DNA of 64,000 nt from Pseudarthrobacter sp. fls2-241-R2A-127 (GTDB taxonomy: Bacteria > Actinomycetota > Actinomycetes > Actinomycetales > Micrococcaceae). The translations under genes and the position numbers were made by a program. The notes under the pieces were generated by a model. The model saw only the letters and a list, made by a program, of their open reading frames with translations. It was not told the DNA's origin and searched no databases. Below, piece after piece: positions 35,425 to 44,589 of the stretch. The stretch's first letter is position 1; every line of letters begins with the position of its first letter. Location: positions 62,001 to 126,000 of the forward strand of contig NZ_JARVSF010000015.1 of assembly GCF_030209355.1 (NCBI RefSeq), given 5' to 3'.

Positions 35425-36315
35425 ATGACATCGATCGAACTGACGGCAGGAGACTACCGTGCGGTTGTTGACACGCTCGGGGCCACACTTTCGTCGCTAA
35501 CGCACCGTTCCAATGCGATGATTCTTCCGCAGGTACCTGGGAAAAAGACTGTGGATTACCGAGGCGTGGTCTGTGTGCCCTGGCCAAACAGAATGGCAGA
35601 TGGCAGCTACACCTTTGAAGGGAAACGCTATAACGTTCCCATCAATGAGTCGGCGCAAGTAACCGCACTTCACGGACTGGGCTATGCGCGTGAATGGGAA
35701 GTTTTGCGCAAGGACTCCAGTGCAGTGGTCTTCGCGATTCAGTTTGGCTCAGACCCCGGATACCCCTTCCAGGTCCAGGTTCAGGCGCGATACAGCCTCT
35801 CGGAGGCGGGTCTTACTGCGCAAATTCACGCTGTGAACAACGGGTCAGCATTGGCTCCCTATGGCTCTTGCCCTCATCCATATCTCGTAGCTGGACAGGG
35901 AACCGTCGACGATTGGACTCTTCATCTTGATGCCGAGCAGTACATGAAAGTATCGCATAAGCGTCAGCTGCCAATTGGACTGGCCGACGTCCACGGGAGT
36001 TTCTTCGATTTTCGAGCCGGACGAAAAGTTGGCACCACGGAGATCGATCACGCGTTCACCCGAGTAGCTGCGACCGATGGCCGCTGTGAAGCGAGGATCA
36101 CTGCCCCGAACGGCGAGGGAATTGTCATGTCCTGGGATTCCGCCGCCAAGTGGGTTCAGCTGTACACCGCTGATTCCGTCGACGGGCTCCCCCGAGCGGG
36201 TTTGGCAATAGAGCCAATGGATTGCGCGCCGGATGCTTTCAACTCAGGTCGTGATTTGGTCGTCCTTCCAAGCCAGGGAGTCCATACCCTTTCGTGGACT
36301 CTGGAGGCTATCTAA
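35425..36315 (+). CDS. aldose-1-epimerase-like protein (GalM family)
   Basis: 296 residues. The galactose-mutarotase fold is seen from VVCVPWPNRMADGSYTFEG (substrate-contact Arg), ALHGLGYAREW (conserved His), YGSCPHPYLVAGQG (catalytic His) and the C-terminal LAIEPMDCAPDAFNSG (catalytic Glu). It interconverts alpha and beta anomers of free sugars such as glucose, xylose or galactose, so that kinases and isomerases can use the products of the glycosidases. It is downstream of the ROK gene on the same strand, 107 bases apart, and convergent with the LacI gene. ATG 35425 lacks a clear ribosome site. Confidence 0.88.
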   Translation: MTSIELTAGDYRAVVDTLGATLSSLTHRSNAMILPQVPGKKTVDYRGVVCVPWPNRMADGSYTFEGKRYNVPINESAQVTALHGLGYAREWEVLRKDSSAVVFAIQFGSDPGYPFQVQVQARYSLSEAGLTAQIHAVNNGSALAPYGSCPHPYLVAGQGTVDDWTLHLDAEQYMKVSHKRQLPIGLADVHGSFFDFRAGRKVGTTEIDHAFTRVAATDGRCEARITAPNGEGIVMSWDSAAKWVQLYTADSVDGLPRAGLAIEPMDCAPDAFNSGRDLVVLPSQGVHTLSWTLEAI

Positions 36316-36363
36316 ACGGGTGCAGCACGTAAGCCAGCCGCTCGGGTCCCCCTATCTGCTGGC

Positions 36364-37359
36364 CTAGGTGGTTAGGCCGGGAACTACGCGCAGCATACCG
36401 TTGCCCATCTCAGGGCCAGGCATCTCCGAACCTCCGAGCTGCGCGCGGAGCTGGCCTAAAGCCACATTGGCGAATACGCTCATGTCGGCTTCTACCGACG
36501 TAATTCGTGGCACCCACAAACGCGCGATCTGCGAGTTGTCCACGCCGATTACGGATATATCCTCGGGAACGCTTTTCCCGAGCCGGGTACAGGCGGAAAG
36601 CACTGCCGCTGCGACTTCGTCGTTATAGGCGGCGATGCCCAAGGGCACTCTTCCGAACTTCTTTATCTGTTCGGCTGCCCCATCAACGTCCAGGGGCACA
36701 TCCATGCGCAGGGGTGCAGCGAGTCCGCGTCTGCTGCAGGCGCCCTCAAGGGCAGTCCAACGACCTGCTCCATAAGCATCATTCTTGTCGCCGTGCAGGG
36801 CGGCGTACACAATCTGCCTGTCACCCCTGCCGCCGAGTTCCTGGACCTGCAAATCGCCGATTGCTACGTCTATCGTCATGCCGTGGTAACGCACGGGGTG
36901 CTCGATGTCGGGAACGACAGCGACACCGTGCGATTGCAGAAGCGCCTTGTGCTTTGTCGGAAGAGCTCCGAGTTCAACGACTGCAAGGGGTTGCAGTTTG
37001 AGGAGGGCTGAAACTGTGGAGCCGGCGTCCTCGTCGGCGATTCTAAGCACCACGTTGGCATCCGGTCCGGTCAGGCTTCGAGTCAACGTCTCAATTGTTT
37101 CCTGAAGCCGCATACCACCGATGCTGACTTGAGGCAGCAACACGACGATGGTGTCGCTGCGCCCCCGGACCAGGCTTCGGCCTGACGCCCAAGGCGAATA
37201 GTTCAGCTCACGGGCAGCTTTTCGAACTCGCGCACGGGTTGGTTCGGGAAAGCGTTCTTCACGTCCGGACAGAATATGACTCACGGTGGCACGTGATACA
37301 CCTGCGCGGGCTGCGACGTCAGCAGCCGTCGCCGGGCGAACTTTCTCAAGTGAAGTCAT
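36364..37359 (-). CDS. LacI family transcriptional regulator
   Basis: 331 residues from ATG 37359; the frame runs on upstream but reads without family features. The N-terminus is a standard LacI helix-turn-helix with hinge: ATAADVAARAGVSRATVSHI and REERFPEPTRARVRKAAREL. The rest is the sugar-binding-protein-like domain, including GIAAYNDEVAAAVLSACTRL and DISVIGVDNSQIARLWVPRI. It should repress sugar genes until a ligand binds. It is divergent from the MFS sugar transporter, whose promoter carries the perfect palindrome TATCACGTGATA. A related site in front of the ABC importer operon makes a small regulon likely. Confidence 0.92.
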   Translation of the reverse strand: MTSLEKVRPATAADVAARAGVSRATVSHILSGREERFPEPTRARVRKAARELNYSPWASGRSLVRGRSDTIVVLLPQVSIGGMRLQETIETLTRSLTGPDANVVLRIADEDAGSTVSALLKLQPLAVVELGALPTKHKALLQSHGVAVVPDIEHPVRYHGMTIDVAIGDLQVQELGGRGDRQIVYAALHGDKNDAYGAGRWTALEGACSRRGLAAPLRMDVPLDVDGAAEQIKKFGRVPLGIAAYNDEVAAAVLSACTRLGKSVPEDISVIGVDNSQIARLWVPRITSVEADMSVFANVALGQLRAQLGGSEMPGPEMGNGMLRVVPGLTT

Positions 37360-37426
37360 CTCAACATTTTTGCATACAGGGGGCGCCAACCGACGGGGAT
37401 CGACGGCTGAAAGTAAAGGGAGCCTC

Positions 37427-37475
37427 TTGACAGTTTCCCCGAGCGCTGAGCTATAGTCTCTGCTATCACGTGATA
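37427..37475 (+). promoter_or_regulatory. promoter and LacI-type operator of the MFS transporter
   Basis: TTGACA (37427-37432), 18-19 bases, then CTATAGT (37451-37457) forms a good promoter. The perfect 12-base palindrome TATCACGTGATA (37464-37475) lies at about the transcription start, the best place for a repressor. Even palindromes with a central CG are characteristic of LacI-family operators, and the LacI gene is divergent from this point. Confidence 0.7.
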
Positions 37476-37501
37476 CTAACCACACGACAAGGAAGTCAGA
37501 A

Positions 37502-38839
37502 ATGATTGATAGCGGTACTCCCGAGTGGCTCGGCACTCCCGCCGTTGCGGCAGTGGATGGCGCTGCTGCCATCGGTACTCAGGTGGCTCTAGCCCCTGAA
37601 CCTGAGGCCAAAGCTCCCAAGAAATACGTCACACTTCTTACTCTCGCCATGTTCGGCAACTTCATGGCGATCGTGGCTCCAATCGCATTTTCGCTCTCAG
37701 TCCGAACGGCGCAGCTTGAGCCAGCTCATCAGAGCTGGGTGGGATACGCCGTTTCCGCCGGCGCGTTCGCCGGCGTTGTTTTTGGGCCGATCGCGGGCGC
37801 CCTGAGTGATCGCACCCGCTCCCGTATTGGCCGCCGTCGCCCCTGGATCGCGTCATGCCTCGTAATCGGTGTAGCCGGGCTCCTGCTTGCTGCACTTGCT
37901 CCAAGCTTTGCGGTCTTGATCGTGGGCTGGTGCCTGGCGCAGCTCGGACTTGGTACAGCGCAGTTGCAGTTGCTGAACACAATTGCTGACCGGGTCCCCG
38001 AGAAGCAACGCGGGCGCGTCTCAGGGCTCACGGGCGTCGCGCAGTTGATTGCCGGCGTATTTGGGGCAGCCGTCGCAGCTTCTTTCGTGTCCAACTCTGT
38101 TTTGCTGTTCTTGGTTCCTGGAGGAGTCGGGGCACTCCTGATGCTGGCGTTCGTGATCTTCATTAAGGAGCCCGATACCCGGAGCACTGACTTCGGTCCC
38201 CGCCCGTCGGCTCTGATGTTACTGAAAAACTACGGCTTCAACGTTCGTAAGTACTCCAGCTTCGCCTGGAATTGGCTCGGTCGCTTCCTGTTCAACTTTG
38301 GCGTTTCGCTTGGAACGGCCTTTGGCGCTCTGTTTTTCGCTACCCGGCTGGGCATGGGCGTTGCAGAAATTGGCGGGATCGTCGCCTTGTCAGGCCTGGT
38401 TGGTGTTGTGTCCAACGCCGTGGCTGCGGGCTTCAGCGGATGGCTGTCGGACAAGGTTGGTCGGCGGAAGCCCTTCATTCTTGCATCCGGCTTCATACTC
38501 GCTGTCGGCGCCGGGATCAGTGCCGTCGCAAGCGATGTCCCCTTGCTGATGGTCGGCCTCTTTGTACTGAATTTCGGTTTGGGATTGTTCTTCGCCGTGG
38601 ACCAGGCCCTTTACATCACTATCCTTCCTGAGCGTGACACCGAAGCGGGCCGATTCGTTGGGATCAACCAGTTTTCCACCCTGCTGCCCCAGGTCATTGC
38701 GCCTGCAGTTGCTCCCACTCTGCTTCTCGTTGGAGGCACCGAGGCCAGCGGCAACTTCGGCCTGCTCTATATCGTGGCTGGCGCTTTCGCTGCAGTGGGT
38801 GGAGTAGTCATCACCCTCGGCGTCCGCAACGCGAAGTGA
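37502..38839 (+). CDS. MFS sugar transporter
   Basis: 445 residues with about twelve hydrophobic segments from residue 41 on; residues 1-40 are soluble and probably cytoplasmic. Motif A-like loop: GALSDRTRSRIGRRRPW, with its half-repeat GWLSDKVGRRKPF in the second bundle. Loops with the RSRIGRRRPW pattern are typical of glycoside/sugar transporters in actinobacterial glucosidase clusters. It probably imports a beta-glucoside or xyloside by cation or proton symport. AAGGAA precedes ATG 37502. The operator at 37464 and the LacI gene suggest sugar induction. The GH3 gene follows 172 bases downstream. Confidence 0.9.
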   Translation: MIDSGTPEWLGTPAVAAVDGAAAIGTQVALAPEPEAKAPKKYVTLLTLAMFGNFMAIVAPIAFSLSVRTAQLEPAHQSWVGYAVSAGAFAGVVFGPIAGALSDRTRSRIGRRRPWIASCLVIGVAGLLLAALAPSFAVLIVGWCLAQLGLGTAQLQLLNTIADRVPEKQRGRVSGLTGVAQLIAGVFGAAVAASFVSNSVLLFLVPGGVGALLMLAFVIFIKEPDTRSTDFGPRPSALMLLKNYGFNVRKYSSFAWNWLGRFLFNFGVSLGTAFGALFFATRLGMGVAEIGGIVALSGLVGVVSNAVAAGFSGWLSDKVGRRKPFILASGFILAVGAGISAVASDVPLLMVGLFVLNFGLGLFFAVDQALYITILPERDTEAGRFVGINQFSTLLPQVIAPAVAPTLLLVGGTEASGNFGLLYIVAGAFAAVGGVVITLGVRNAK

Positions 38840-39011
38840 ATTGACTCAGGTCCAAACGCGACTCGCCAGAGATGCACACCTCCCCTGAGAGGGGAACTGA
38901 ACTACCGCCGTGCGCCAAGCCTTGTAACAAAGTGTCTGACCGCATCCCCTGCTCTCCGAGCATCAACTCTCGGTTTTGACACCCGATCCATCATTTTAAG
39001 GAAGCATTACC

Positions 39012-41447
39012 ATGGGTATTCACCCCACGCCGCACGAGCGCGCAACCGCGCTGCTTGCGCAAATGACCGTCGAGGAAAAGGCGCAGCAGGTGTCTGCCTT
39101 AATGCCAAATTTTCTTTATGGGCCGACAGGGCTCGACGAGAAGGCGATGCAGAAGCACATCGGGAACGGCATCGGTCATTTGTCCAATGCCGGTGCACTG
39201 CCAGAGCCGACCGCCCTGGCAGCAAGGAACAACGGAATTCAGCGTTTCCTTGTCGAACGAACTCGTCTTGGAATTCCTGCAATTTCTCACGCAGAAGCCC
39301 TTAACGGATTCCTGGCCCCCGGCTACACCTCGTTCCCGACTGCCATCGGTCTCGGCGCCTCTTGGAACCCTGAGGCGATCCAGGAGATGGCAGACATTAT
39401 TCGTCAGCAGATGCGATCCGTAGGGGTACAGCAGGCATTGTCGCCGGTCATAGATATCGCGCGTGATGCGCGCTGGGGCCGTGTGCACGAAACGTACGGG
39501 GAGGATGTTTATCTGACCAGTGCCATGGGTGTGGCGTTCGTGCGCGGTATTCAAGGATCGGAGTTGTCTAATGGGGTCCTCGCCACCGCGAAGCACTTTT
39601 TGGGCTACTCGATGACCGAAGGTGGGCAAAATATGGCTGCTACCACTATCGGGGCCCGTGAGCTCTATGACGTTTATGCCACCCCGTTTGAGGCCGCAAT
39701 TAAGCTGGCTAACCTGGGCAGCGTAATGAACTCGTACTCAGAAGTTGATGGAGTCCCGGTTGGGGCAAGCCGGCAGCTGCTCACTGACATGCTGCGTGGA
39801 CGTATGGGCTTCGACGGGGCCGTTGTCTCTGATTACAGCACCGTCGAATGGCTGGCCACGCGGCAATTCATTGCCGAGAACGCCCAGGATGCTGGGCTCC
39901 TCGCGCTCGAAGCAGGTCTCGATGTGGAGCTGCCCACGATCATTGGATATGGGCACCATTTGGTCGACGCGGTGGCTGCAGGCCGGTTGAAGGAAGCAAC
40001 CCTTGATGAAGCCGTTCTTCGCGTTCTGGTCGATAAATTCAAGCTGGGCCTGTTCGAAAATCCTTACGTACGCGAAGACGCAGGAGAGCTGCAGTCCCTC
40101 GCTGCCAGTGGCAAGGAGCTCGCGAAGTCAATTACCGAGGAATCGATCACTCTGCTAAAGAACGAGGGCGTACTGCCAATCTCCAAATCGAAACGGGTGG
40201 CTGTAATCGGACCGCACGCCGAGTCCTCGCTGATCAATTTCGCTGCCTACACGCACCCGGCATCCATCGACATGATGAAGGGCATGGCGACCGGTGAATC
40301 GCGCATGGCAGGGGTGGGCGGAATGATGGAGCTCAGCCCGGAAATGGAAAAGGCCCGGGCAGCGAACTGGGCACGGGCAGCCGCTGTTGACACCAACGCG
40401 GTAGCCCGCGACCAATACGATGCATTGAGCCTTAGTGAGGCAATACGCGAAAGCATCGGCGAGAACCAGGTTACGAGTGTCACTGCCGTCGGCGTGACCG
40501 AGGATGAACCCCGGGACATAGCCGCCGCTGTCGCCGCCGCCGAGGAATCCGATGTGGTTATCCTTGCCATTGGCGGCAGGGCTGGTTGGTTCGGCACCAA
40601 AATCACCGAGGGTGAGGGCACAGACATCGCCCACATCGAACTCTCCGGCCCGCAGGTGGAATTGGTGAAGGCGCTCTCAGCCACAGGGACTCCCCTGGTG
40701 GGGGTGGTCTATCAAGGCCGACCTTACGCGCTGACCGAGATCGACCACTTACTGTCCGGTCTCGTCGTAGCCTATTATCCGGGACCCGCAGGTGCCCGTG
40801 CCGTCGCCGGTGTGCTGTTTGGGGATACCAATCCCAGCGGCAGGTTGCCGTACACCATGCCCCGGGCAACCGGGCAGGTACCGATCTACTACTCGCAGCA
40901 TCACGGCAGCGGCTATCGGCGCAGCGATGCAGATATGTTCCGGGGATACATCGACCTCGAGCACACGCCTCTGTACCCGTTCGGACACGGACTGAGCTAT
41001 ACAGCTTTTGAGTACGGGGACGTGAGCGTCAACGCAGAGGAGATCCCCGCCCAGGACGGGCGCATCGTCGCAAGCGTAGCTGTGACAAACGCCGGCGATC
41101 GGGACGGCGTCGAGGTTGTTCAGCTTTACGCTTCTGTACGCGTTCCCGGCATCACCCGCCCGGCGCTGCAATTGGTCGGTTTCAAGCGTGTGCAGCTGCA
41201 TCCTGGCGACAGCGCCACCGTCACCTTCGAATTCGACACCAGCCTCCTTGGTTACAGCGGGATCGACGGTCGATTCACCCTGCAGCCCGGAAACCTGGAA
41301 CTTATCGTTGGTCGAAGCTCGGCCGACGATGTCGGTCGAACCCACGTCAAACTGGTTGGCCAGGCGGCAGACCTTGAAGGGCGCCGCAGCTACCTCAGCG
41401 AGGCCCGGGTGACCGTGGAGACAAAGGTCAGCGAACTGGTGCCCTGA
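39012..41447 (+). CDS. GH3 family beta-glycosidase
   Basis: 811 residues, full length for bacterial GH3 with three domains. The barrel: LSPVIDIARDARWGRVHETY and ATAKHFLGY. The catalytic nucleophile is Asp in GAVVSDYSTVEW. The second sandwich domain begins near SITEESITLLKNEG and holds ILAIGGRAGWFG; the C-terminal fibronectin-III-like domain includes PLYPFGHGLSYTAFEYG and GVEVVQLY. No signal peptide. It would hydrolyse beta-glucosides or beta-xylosides after uptake by the MFS transporter, with which it is probably co-transcribed. A strong stem-loop follows the stop. Confidence 0.93.
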   Translation: MGIHPTPHERATALLAQMTVEEKAQQVSALMPNFLYGPTGLDEKAMQKHIGNGIGHLSNAGALPEPTALAARNNGIQRFLVERTRLGIPAISHAEALNGFLAPGYTSFPTAIGLGASWNPEAIQEMADIIRQQMRSVGVQQALSPVIDIARDARWGRVHETYGEDVYLTSAMGVAFVRGIQGSELSNGVLATAKHFLGYSMTEGGQNMAATTIGARELYDVYATPFEAAIKLANLGSVMNSYSEVDGVPVGASRQLLTDMLRGRMGFDGAVVSDYSTVEWLATRQFIAENAQDAGLLALEAGLDVELPTIIGYGHHLVDAVAAGRLKEATLDEAVLRVLVDKFKLGLFENPYVREDAGELQSLAASGKELAKSITEESITLLKNEGVLPISKSKRVAVIGPHAESSLINFAAYTHPASIDMMKGMATGESRMAGVGGMMELSPEMEKARAANWARAAAVDTNAVARDQYDALSLSEAIRESIGENQVTSVTAVGVTEDEPRDIAAAVAAAEESDVVILAIGGRAGWFGTKITEGEGTDIAHIELSGPQVELVKALSATGTPLVGVVYQGRPYALTEIDHLLSGLVVAYYPGPAGARAVAGVLFGDTNPSGRLPYTMPRATGQVPIYYSQHHGSGYRRSDADMFRGYIDLEHTPLYPFGHGLSYTAFEYGDVSVNAEEIPAQDGRIVASVAVTNAGDRDGVEVVQLYASVRVPGITRPALQLVGFKRVQLHPGDSATVTFEFDTSLLGYSGIDGRFTLQPGNLELIVGRSSADDVGRTHVKLVGQAADLEGRRSYLSEARVTVETKVSELVP

Positions 41448-41463
41448 CCGACCATGCCGGGCG

Positions 41464-41507
41464 CAGCGGTTCTGGCGCGCGCAGGAATGCACGCGTCAGA
41501 ACCGCTG
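41464..41507 (+). terminator. stem-loop after the GH3 gene
   Basis: An 11-base perfect stem CAGCGGTTCTG / CAGAACCGCTG encloses 22 bases, starting 17 bases after the GH3 stop. No T-run follows, so it may stop transcription weakly or protect the message end. Confidence 0.6.
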
Positions 41508-41584
41508 GCACCCCGGTGCACACGGCTTCAAGGATGCACCTTCCAATAGCCGTCTTCCGTTTTGGAATAAGAAAGAAAGCAACA

Positions 41585-41806
41585 ATGCCAGCCACAAATG
41601 ACTTTTCAAGCCCCGGCGTGGTTGATGTCTCGGTCCAAGATCCTGCCCAGATCGACAGCAAGCTGGACAGCGCCGTACATGTCGTCAAGCCCGCAGCAAT
41701 CCGTCACAGGACAGGAATTCTGATTACTCGGACAAGCCCGGGCCAGTATGTAGTTCGGGCGCATCCCGCTGTTCCGTTCGGCCTCATCCGCCAGCGCTAC
41801 GCGTAG
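41585..41806 (+). CDS. small hypothetical protein (73 aa)
   Basis: 73 residues from ATG 41585, with an A/G-rich leader (GAAAGAAAG) before it. The first half is acidic (SSPGVVDVSVQDPAQIDSKL); the second is basic and beta-prone (RTGILITRTSPGQYVVRAHP). The C-terminus VPFGLIRQRYA looks conserved in style. No Cys, no membrane segment. I do not recognise a family. It stands between the GH3 gene and another small gene on the same strand. Confidence 0.5.
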   Translation: MPATNDFSSPGVVDVSVQDPAQIDSKLDSAVHVVKPAAIRHRTGILITRTSPGQYVVRAHPAVPFGLIRQRYA

Positions 41807-41950
41807 CTTCATCGCCAGGATCCAGCAACAGGGCTGCCCAAATTTAGGATGCCAAGCACCTCGGCTTGCTGTCAGTATGCCGTCCACGCCAAAGGACTTC
41901 TTCCGCAGGCCATCCCGGGAGGTCCTCGTCCCTAATCGAAAGACATTCAG

Positions 41951-42196
41951 GTGGAACCTTCCAATCACATCATCCATTCACCGCACTGGTCACAACCTCA
42001 GCGCGTATACCGAGTCAGTGGATGCAGCGAGATTTCCAAGGGCGACTACATCGAGGCGCGGATTGCCGAAACCCTCTTCTTTTCCGGACGGATCGATGAT
42101 ATTCAACCCGCCATGGACCTCTTCTGGGTCATTACTGAACAGGGCGCACGTCAAATAGTCGAATTCAGTGAGTTTGACGTATATCTCCGAACATGA
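41951..42196 (+). CDS. small hypothetical protein (81 aa)
   Basis: 81 residues from GTG 41951; the ribosome site is poor. The body is beta-rich: VYRVSGCSEISKGDYIEARI, FFSGRIDDIQPAMDLFWVI and ARQIVEFSEFDVY. This looks like a small barrel domain, and its pattern (Gly-Asp-x-x-Glu, then Gly-Arg/x-x-Asp, then aromatic-Trp, then Arg-Gln) recurs in the 63-residue product of 45685-45876. It is 27 bases upstream of the SDR gene and is probably in the same message. Function unknown. Confidence 0.55.
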   Translation: MEPSNHIIHSPHWSQPQRVYRVSGCSEISKGDYIEARIAETLFFSGRIDDIQPAMDLFWVITEQGARQIVEFSEFDVYLRT

Positions 42197-42223
42197 CTCA
42201 ATCCACGCTAGAAAAGAGAGAAA

Positions 42224-43063
42224 ATGCAGATCCAAGCAGGTCAGGTTGCCGTCATCACGGGTGCCGCGAGCGGAATCGGGTACGGGTTGGCAGAGGCACT
42301 CGTGGATAGAGGCGTATCAGTAGTCCTCAGCGACGTAAGGGCCGAAGCGGTCCATAAAGCCACCGAGCAGCTCACCGCCCGGGGAGCCCTGGCAATCGCC
42401 GTGGTCACGGATGTAACAGATCCCGACTCGGTGGACGCCCTGGCCGCCCGAACGATGGAGGCGTTTGGGCGGGTTGACCTGGTGTGTAACAACGCCGGGG
42501 TTGTCTCGCCCGCGGCACCGACGTGGGAACAACGACTGGACACATGGCGACGCATGATCGACATTAAACTGCTCGGTGTGGTTCACGGGGTGAGGTCGTT
42601 CGCGCCGCATCTTCTCGCTCAAGGCCGAGGACATATCCTTAATACGGCGTCGTCAGGAGGCCTTGCGCCGCTGCCCGATCGCACTCCATACTCCGCCACC
42701 ATGCACGCTGTCGTCGGAGTGACAGAATCCCTTGATATCGAGCTCAGGTCTACCGGACGTGGTGTTGGTGCCACCGTTCTGTGTCCGGGCCTTGTGGACA
42801 CTCCCCTTGGAAACAACTCTGCGACCTTGGGAATTATCAACCGCCAGCCGAGCGCGGATCCCAATCTGATGAAAAAATTGGCTGCCTCACATGGTGGCAT
42901 CATTACGGCCCGTGCTGCAGCCGAAGCCGCCCTGAACGCAATCGAAGCTGACAGGGTCCATGCTGTGCCGGGCGGTGGAGTCTTTGAACGGGCAGAAGCA
43001 AGAATGCATGCACTCCTCGCTGACGCAGCCCACGACCGGTTCAGCGACCACGCATCAGCCTGA
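42224..43063 (+). CDS. short-chain dehydrogenase/reductase with altered active site
   Basis: 279 residues with the classical SDR fold. The cofactor loop TGAASGIGYGLAEAL is intact, the NNAG motif is CNNAGVVSP, and the catalytic Ser is in LNTASSGGLAPL. The active-site Tyr is present in TPYSATMHAVVG, but the lysine of the Tyr-x-x-x-Lys motif is Met (ATG 42701-42703; one base from AAG). That lysine lowers the tyrosine pKa and binds the nicotinamide ribose, so oxidoreductase activity should be low or absent. A binding or regulatory role, or recent inactivation, are alternatives. Start ATG 42224 has GAGAGAAA before it. Confidence 0.88.
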   Translation: MQIQAGQVAVITGAASGIGYGLAEALVDRGVSVVLSDVRAEAVHKATEQLTARGALAIAVVTDVTDPDSVDALAARTMEAFGRVDLVCNNAGVVSPAAPTWEQRLDTWRRMIDIKLLGVVHGVRSFAPHLLAQGRGHILNTASSGGLAPLPDRTPYSATMHAVVGVTESLDIELRSTGRGVGATVLCPGLVDTPLGNNSATLGIINRQPSADPNLMKKLAASHGGIITARAAAEAALNAIEADRVHAVPGGGVFERAEARMHALLADAAHDRFSDHASA

Positions 43064-43393
43064 CACAACAGGTGACCTTACGGACCGAAGAGCGCCGGGG
43101 CAGCGATCCATGCCGTGCCCCCAGCAGCCCGGATGGCACCGATCGACGGGCTCTAGGGGCTCGACCCGGATGCCGGACCAATGGTCCGGCATCGGCCTGC
43201 CAAGTGTTCCTTGATCAGACAGGGCCGATTTCCGATTGTTGTCTTTCTTCCGATCCATAAGCACATTGGTGGTCAGCAACATCTTTGATAGTAGCGGCGG
43301 TGGGAGTGCCCTGGTTTTTTGCGAAGCCAGATTGACGCGGACGGACGCTCAGGCGGACTTGCAGGAATTCGTTAAACAGAGAATAGGAATCTC
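43064..43393. other. 330-base gap with a perfect 11-base hairpin
   Basis: No gene is seen. A perfect inverted repeat GATGCCGGACC (43169-43179), AAT loop, GGTCCGGCATC (43183-43193) lies 106 bases after the SDR stop. It could end transcription (no T-run) or bind a protein. The promoter of the next oxidoreductase gene should lie to its right. Confidence 0.5.
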
Positions 43394-44398
43394 ATGGCAG
43401 CAAAGGCAGATCAGCAGGGCTCATTAAGATGGGGAGTCGTAGGAACGGGCTGGATCTCTTCCATGGTTGTTCCGGACCTCGTATCCTGCCCGAACGTCTC
43501 GGTCGAACTCATCTACAGCAGGGATATTACTAAAGCCCAAGCATTTGCTAGCGGTGTTTCAGGAGCCAGGGCCACGAATGATTACGAACAACTCCTGGCC
43601 GACCCCGTCGTGGACATCGTGTATATTGCAACACCTATTTCGACACATTATGAGTTGGCACTCCAAGCGCTCTCGGCTGGGAAACATGTGCTGATTGAAA
43701 AGCCTATGGCGCAGACAGCCAGTGAGGTTGAGGAGCTGTTCCGTACCGCCGGCGAAAAGAATCTCTTTCTCATGGAGGGCATGTGGACAAAGTTCAACCC
43801 TGCTTTTATCCGGATGACGCAGGAAATCGCTTCAGGTACGATCGGTGAACCCCGCAGTTGCAGGGGGATGTTCGGTATTCCACTGCCGGAAGAAAACCGC
43901 AGCCGATGGGACGTCAGGCTCAGCGGCAGCACACTCCTGGACCAGGGAATTTATCCAGTTACGCTCGGACACGTAATCTTCGGGCCACCTGACTCGGTCC
44001 ACGCGGTCGGAACAGTTCGCCCCGACGGCCTTGACCTCGCGGAGCACTTTACGTTGGAATACAGCGATGGACGTTTTGCCCAGTGCGCGACGTCAATGAA
44101 GGAATTCGCTGACCTTTCCGGCGCGGTCAATGGAACCAAGGGCTGGATCGAATTGCCCGGGCCTTTTTGGTCAACCACATCTTTGCGGATACACGCAGGT
44201 TCATGGCAAAACATCATCCATGACCCAACGCAAGTCGACCTCCCCCGCGAAGGAAACGGCTACATTCCAATGCTACGGGCGGTAAGCGATGCCGTCCGGG
44301 CAGGCCTTGTGGAGCACCCGGTCCACTCGGCAAGAGACACGATTATGGTGTTTCGGACACTTGACCAGATCCAACAAGCTATCGGCGCCTGTCGGTGA
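43394..44398 (+). CDS. Gfo/Idh/MocA family oxidoreductase
   Basis: 334 residues. The N-terminal NAD(P) domain has WGVVGTGWISSMVV, VDIVYIATPISTHYELALQA and HVLIEKPMAQTASEVEELF with the conserved Lys-Pro. The C-terminal alpha/beta domain has LMEGMWTKFNPA and SGSTLLDQGIYPVTLGHVIF. The family oxidises or reduces sugars, inositols and derived lactones; the sugar setting suits a glycoside- or glucose-oxidising step, but the substrate cannot be read from the sequence. No signal peptide. A perfect 18-base palindrome follows its stop by 7 bases. Confidence 0.9.
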   Translation: MAAKADQQGSLRWGVVGTGWISSMVVPDLVSCPNVSVELIYSRDITKAQAFASGVSGARATNDYEQLLADPVVDIVYIATPISTHYELALQALSAGKHVLIEKPMAQTASEVEELFRTAGEKNLFLMEGMWTKFNPAFIRMTQEIASGTIGEPRSCRGMFGIPLPEENRSRWDVRLSGSTLLDQGIYPVTLGHVIFGPPDSVHAVGTVRPDGLDLAEHFTLEYSDGRFAQCATSMKEFADLSGAVNGTKGWIELPGPFWSTTSLRIHAGSWQNIIHDPTQVDLPREGNGYIPMLRAVSDAVRAGLVEHPVHSARDTIMVFRTLDQIQQAIGACR

Positions 44399-44405
44399 AC
44401 AAATT

Positions 44406-44423
44406 CGTCCCTCATGAGGGACG
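44406..44423. terminator. 18-base perfect palindrome
   Basis: CGTCCCTCATGAGGGACG is a perfect palindrome without spacer, 7 bases after the oxidoreductase stop and 167 bases before the MarR gene. It may work as a terminator hairpin, although no T-run follows, or as an operator. Confidence 0.45.
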
Positions 44424-44589
44424 CGGCCTGCTTCAGAATTTGGTCGACGATGTGTTTGATCGTGCTCGGCGTGCGCTCCTCTGATGGGCTTCCGCGCCCG
44501 TCACTGTGCGGTCGCAGAGGCGACGCTCCATCCCCCAAAGAAGGGCCCGGCTAGGAGCGCCAGGCCAGGGAACTACTCTCAGGACTGTC

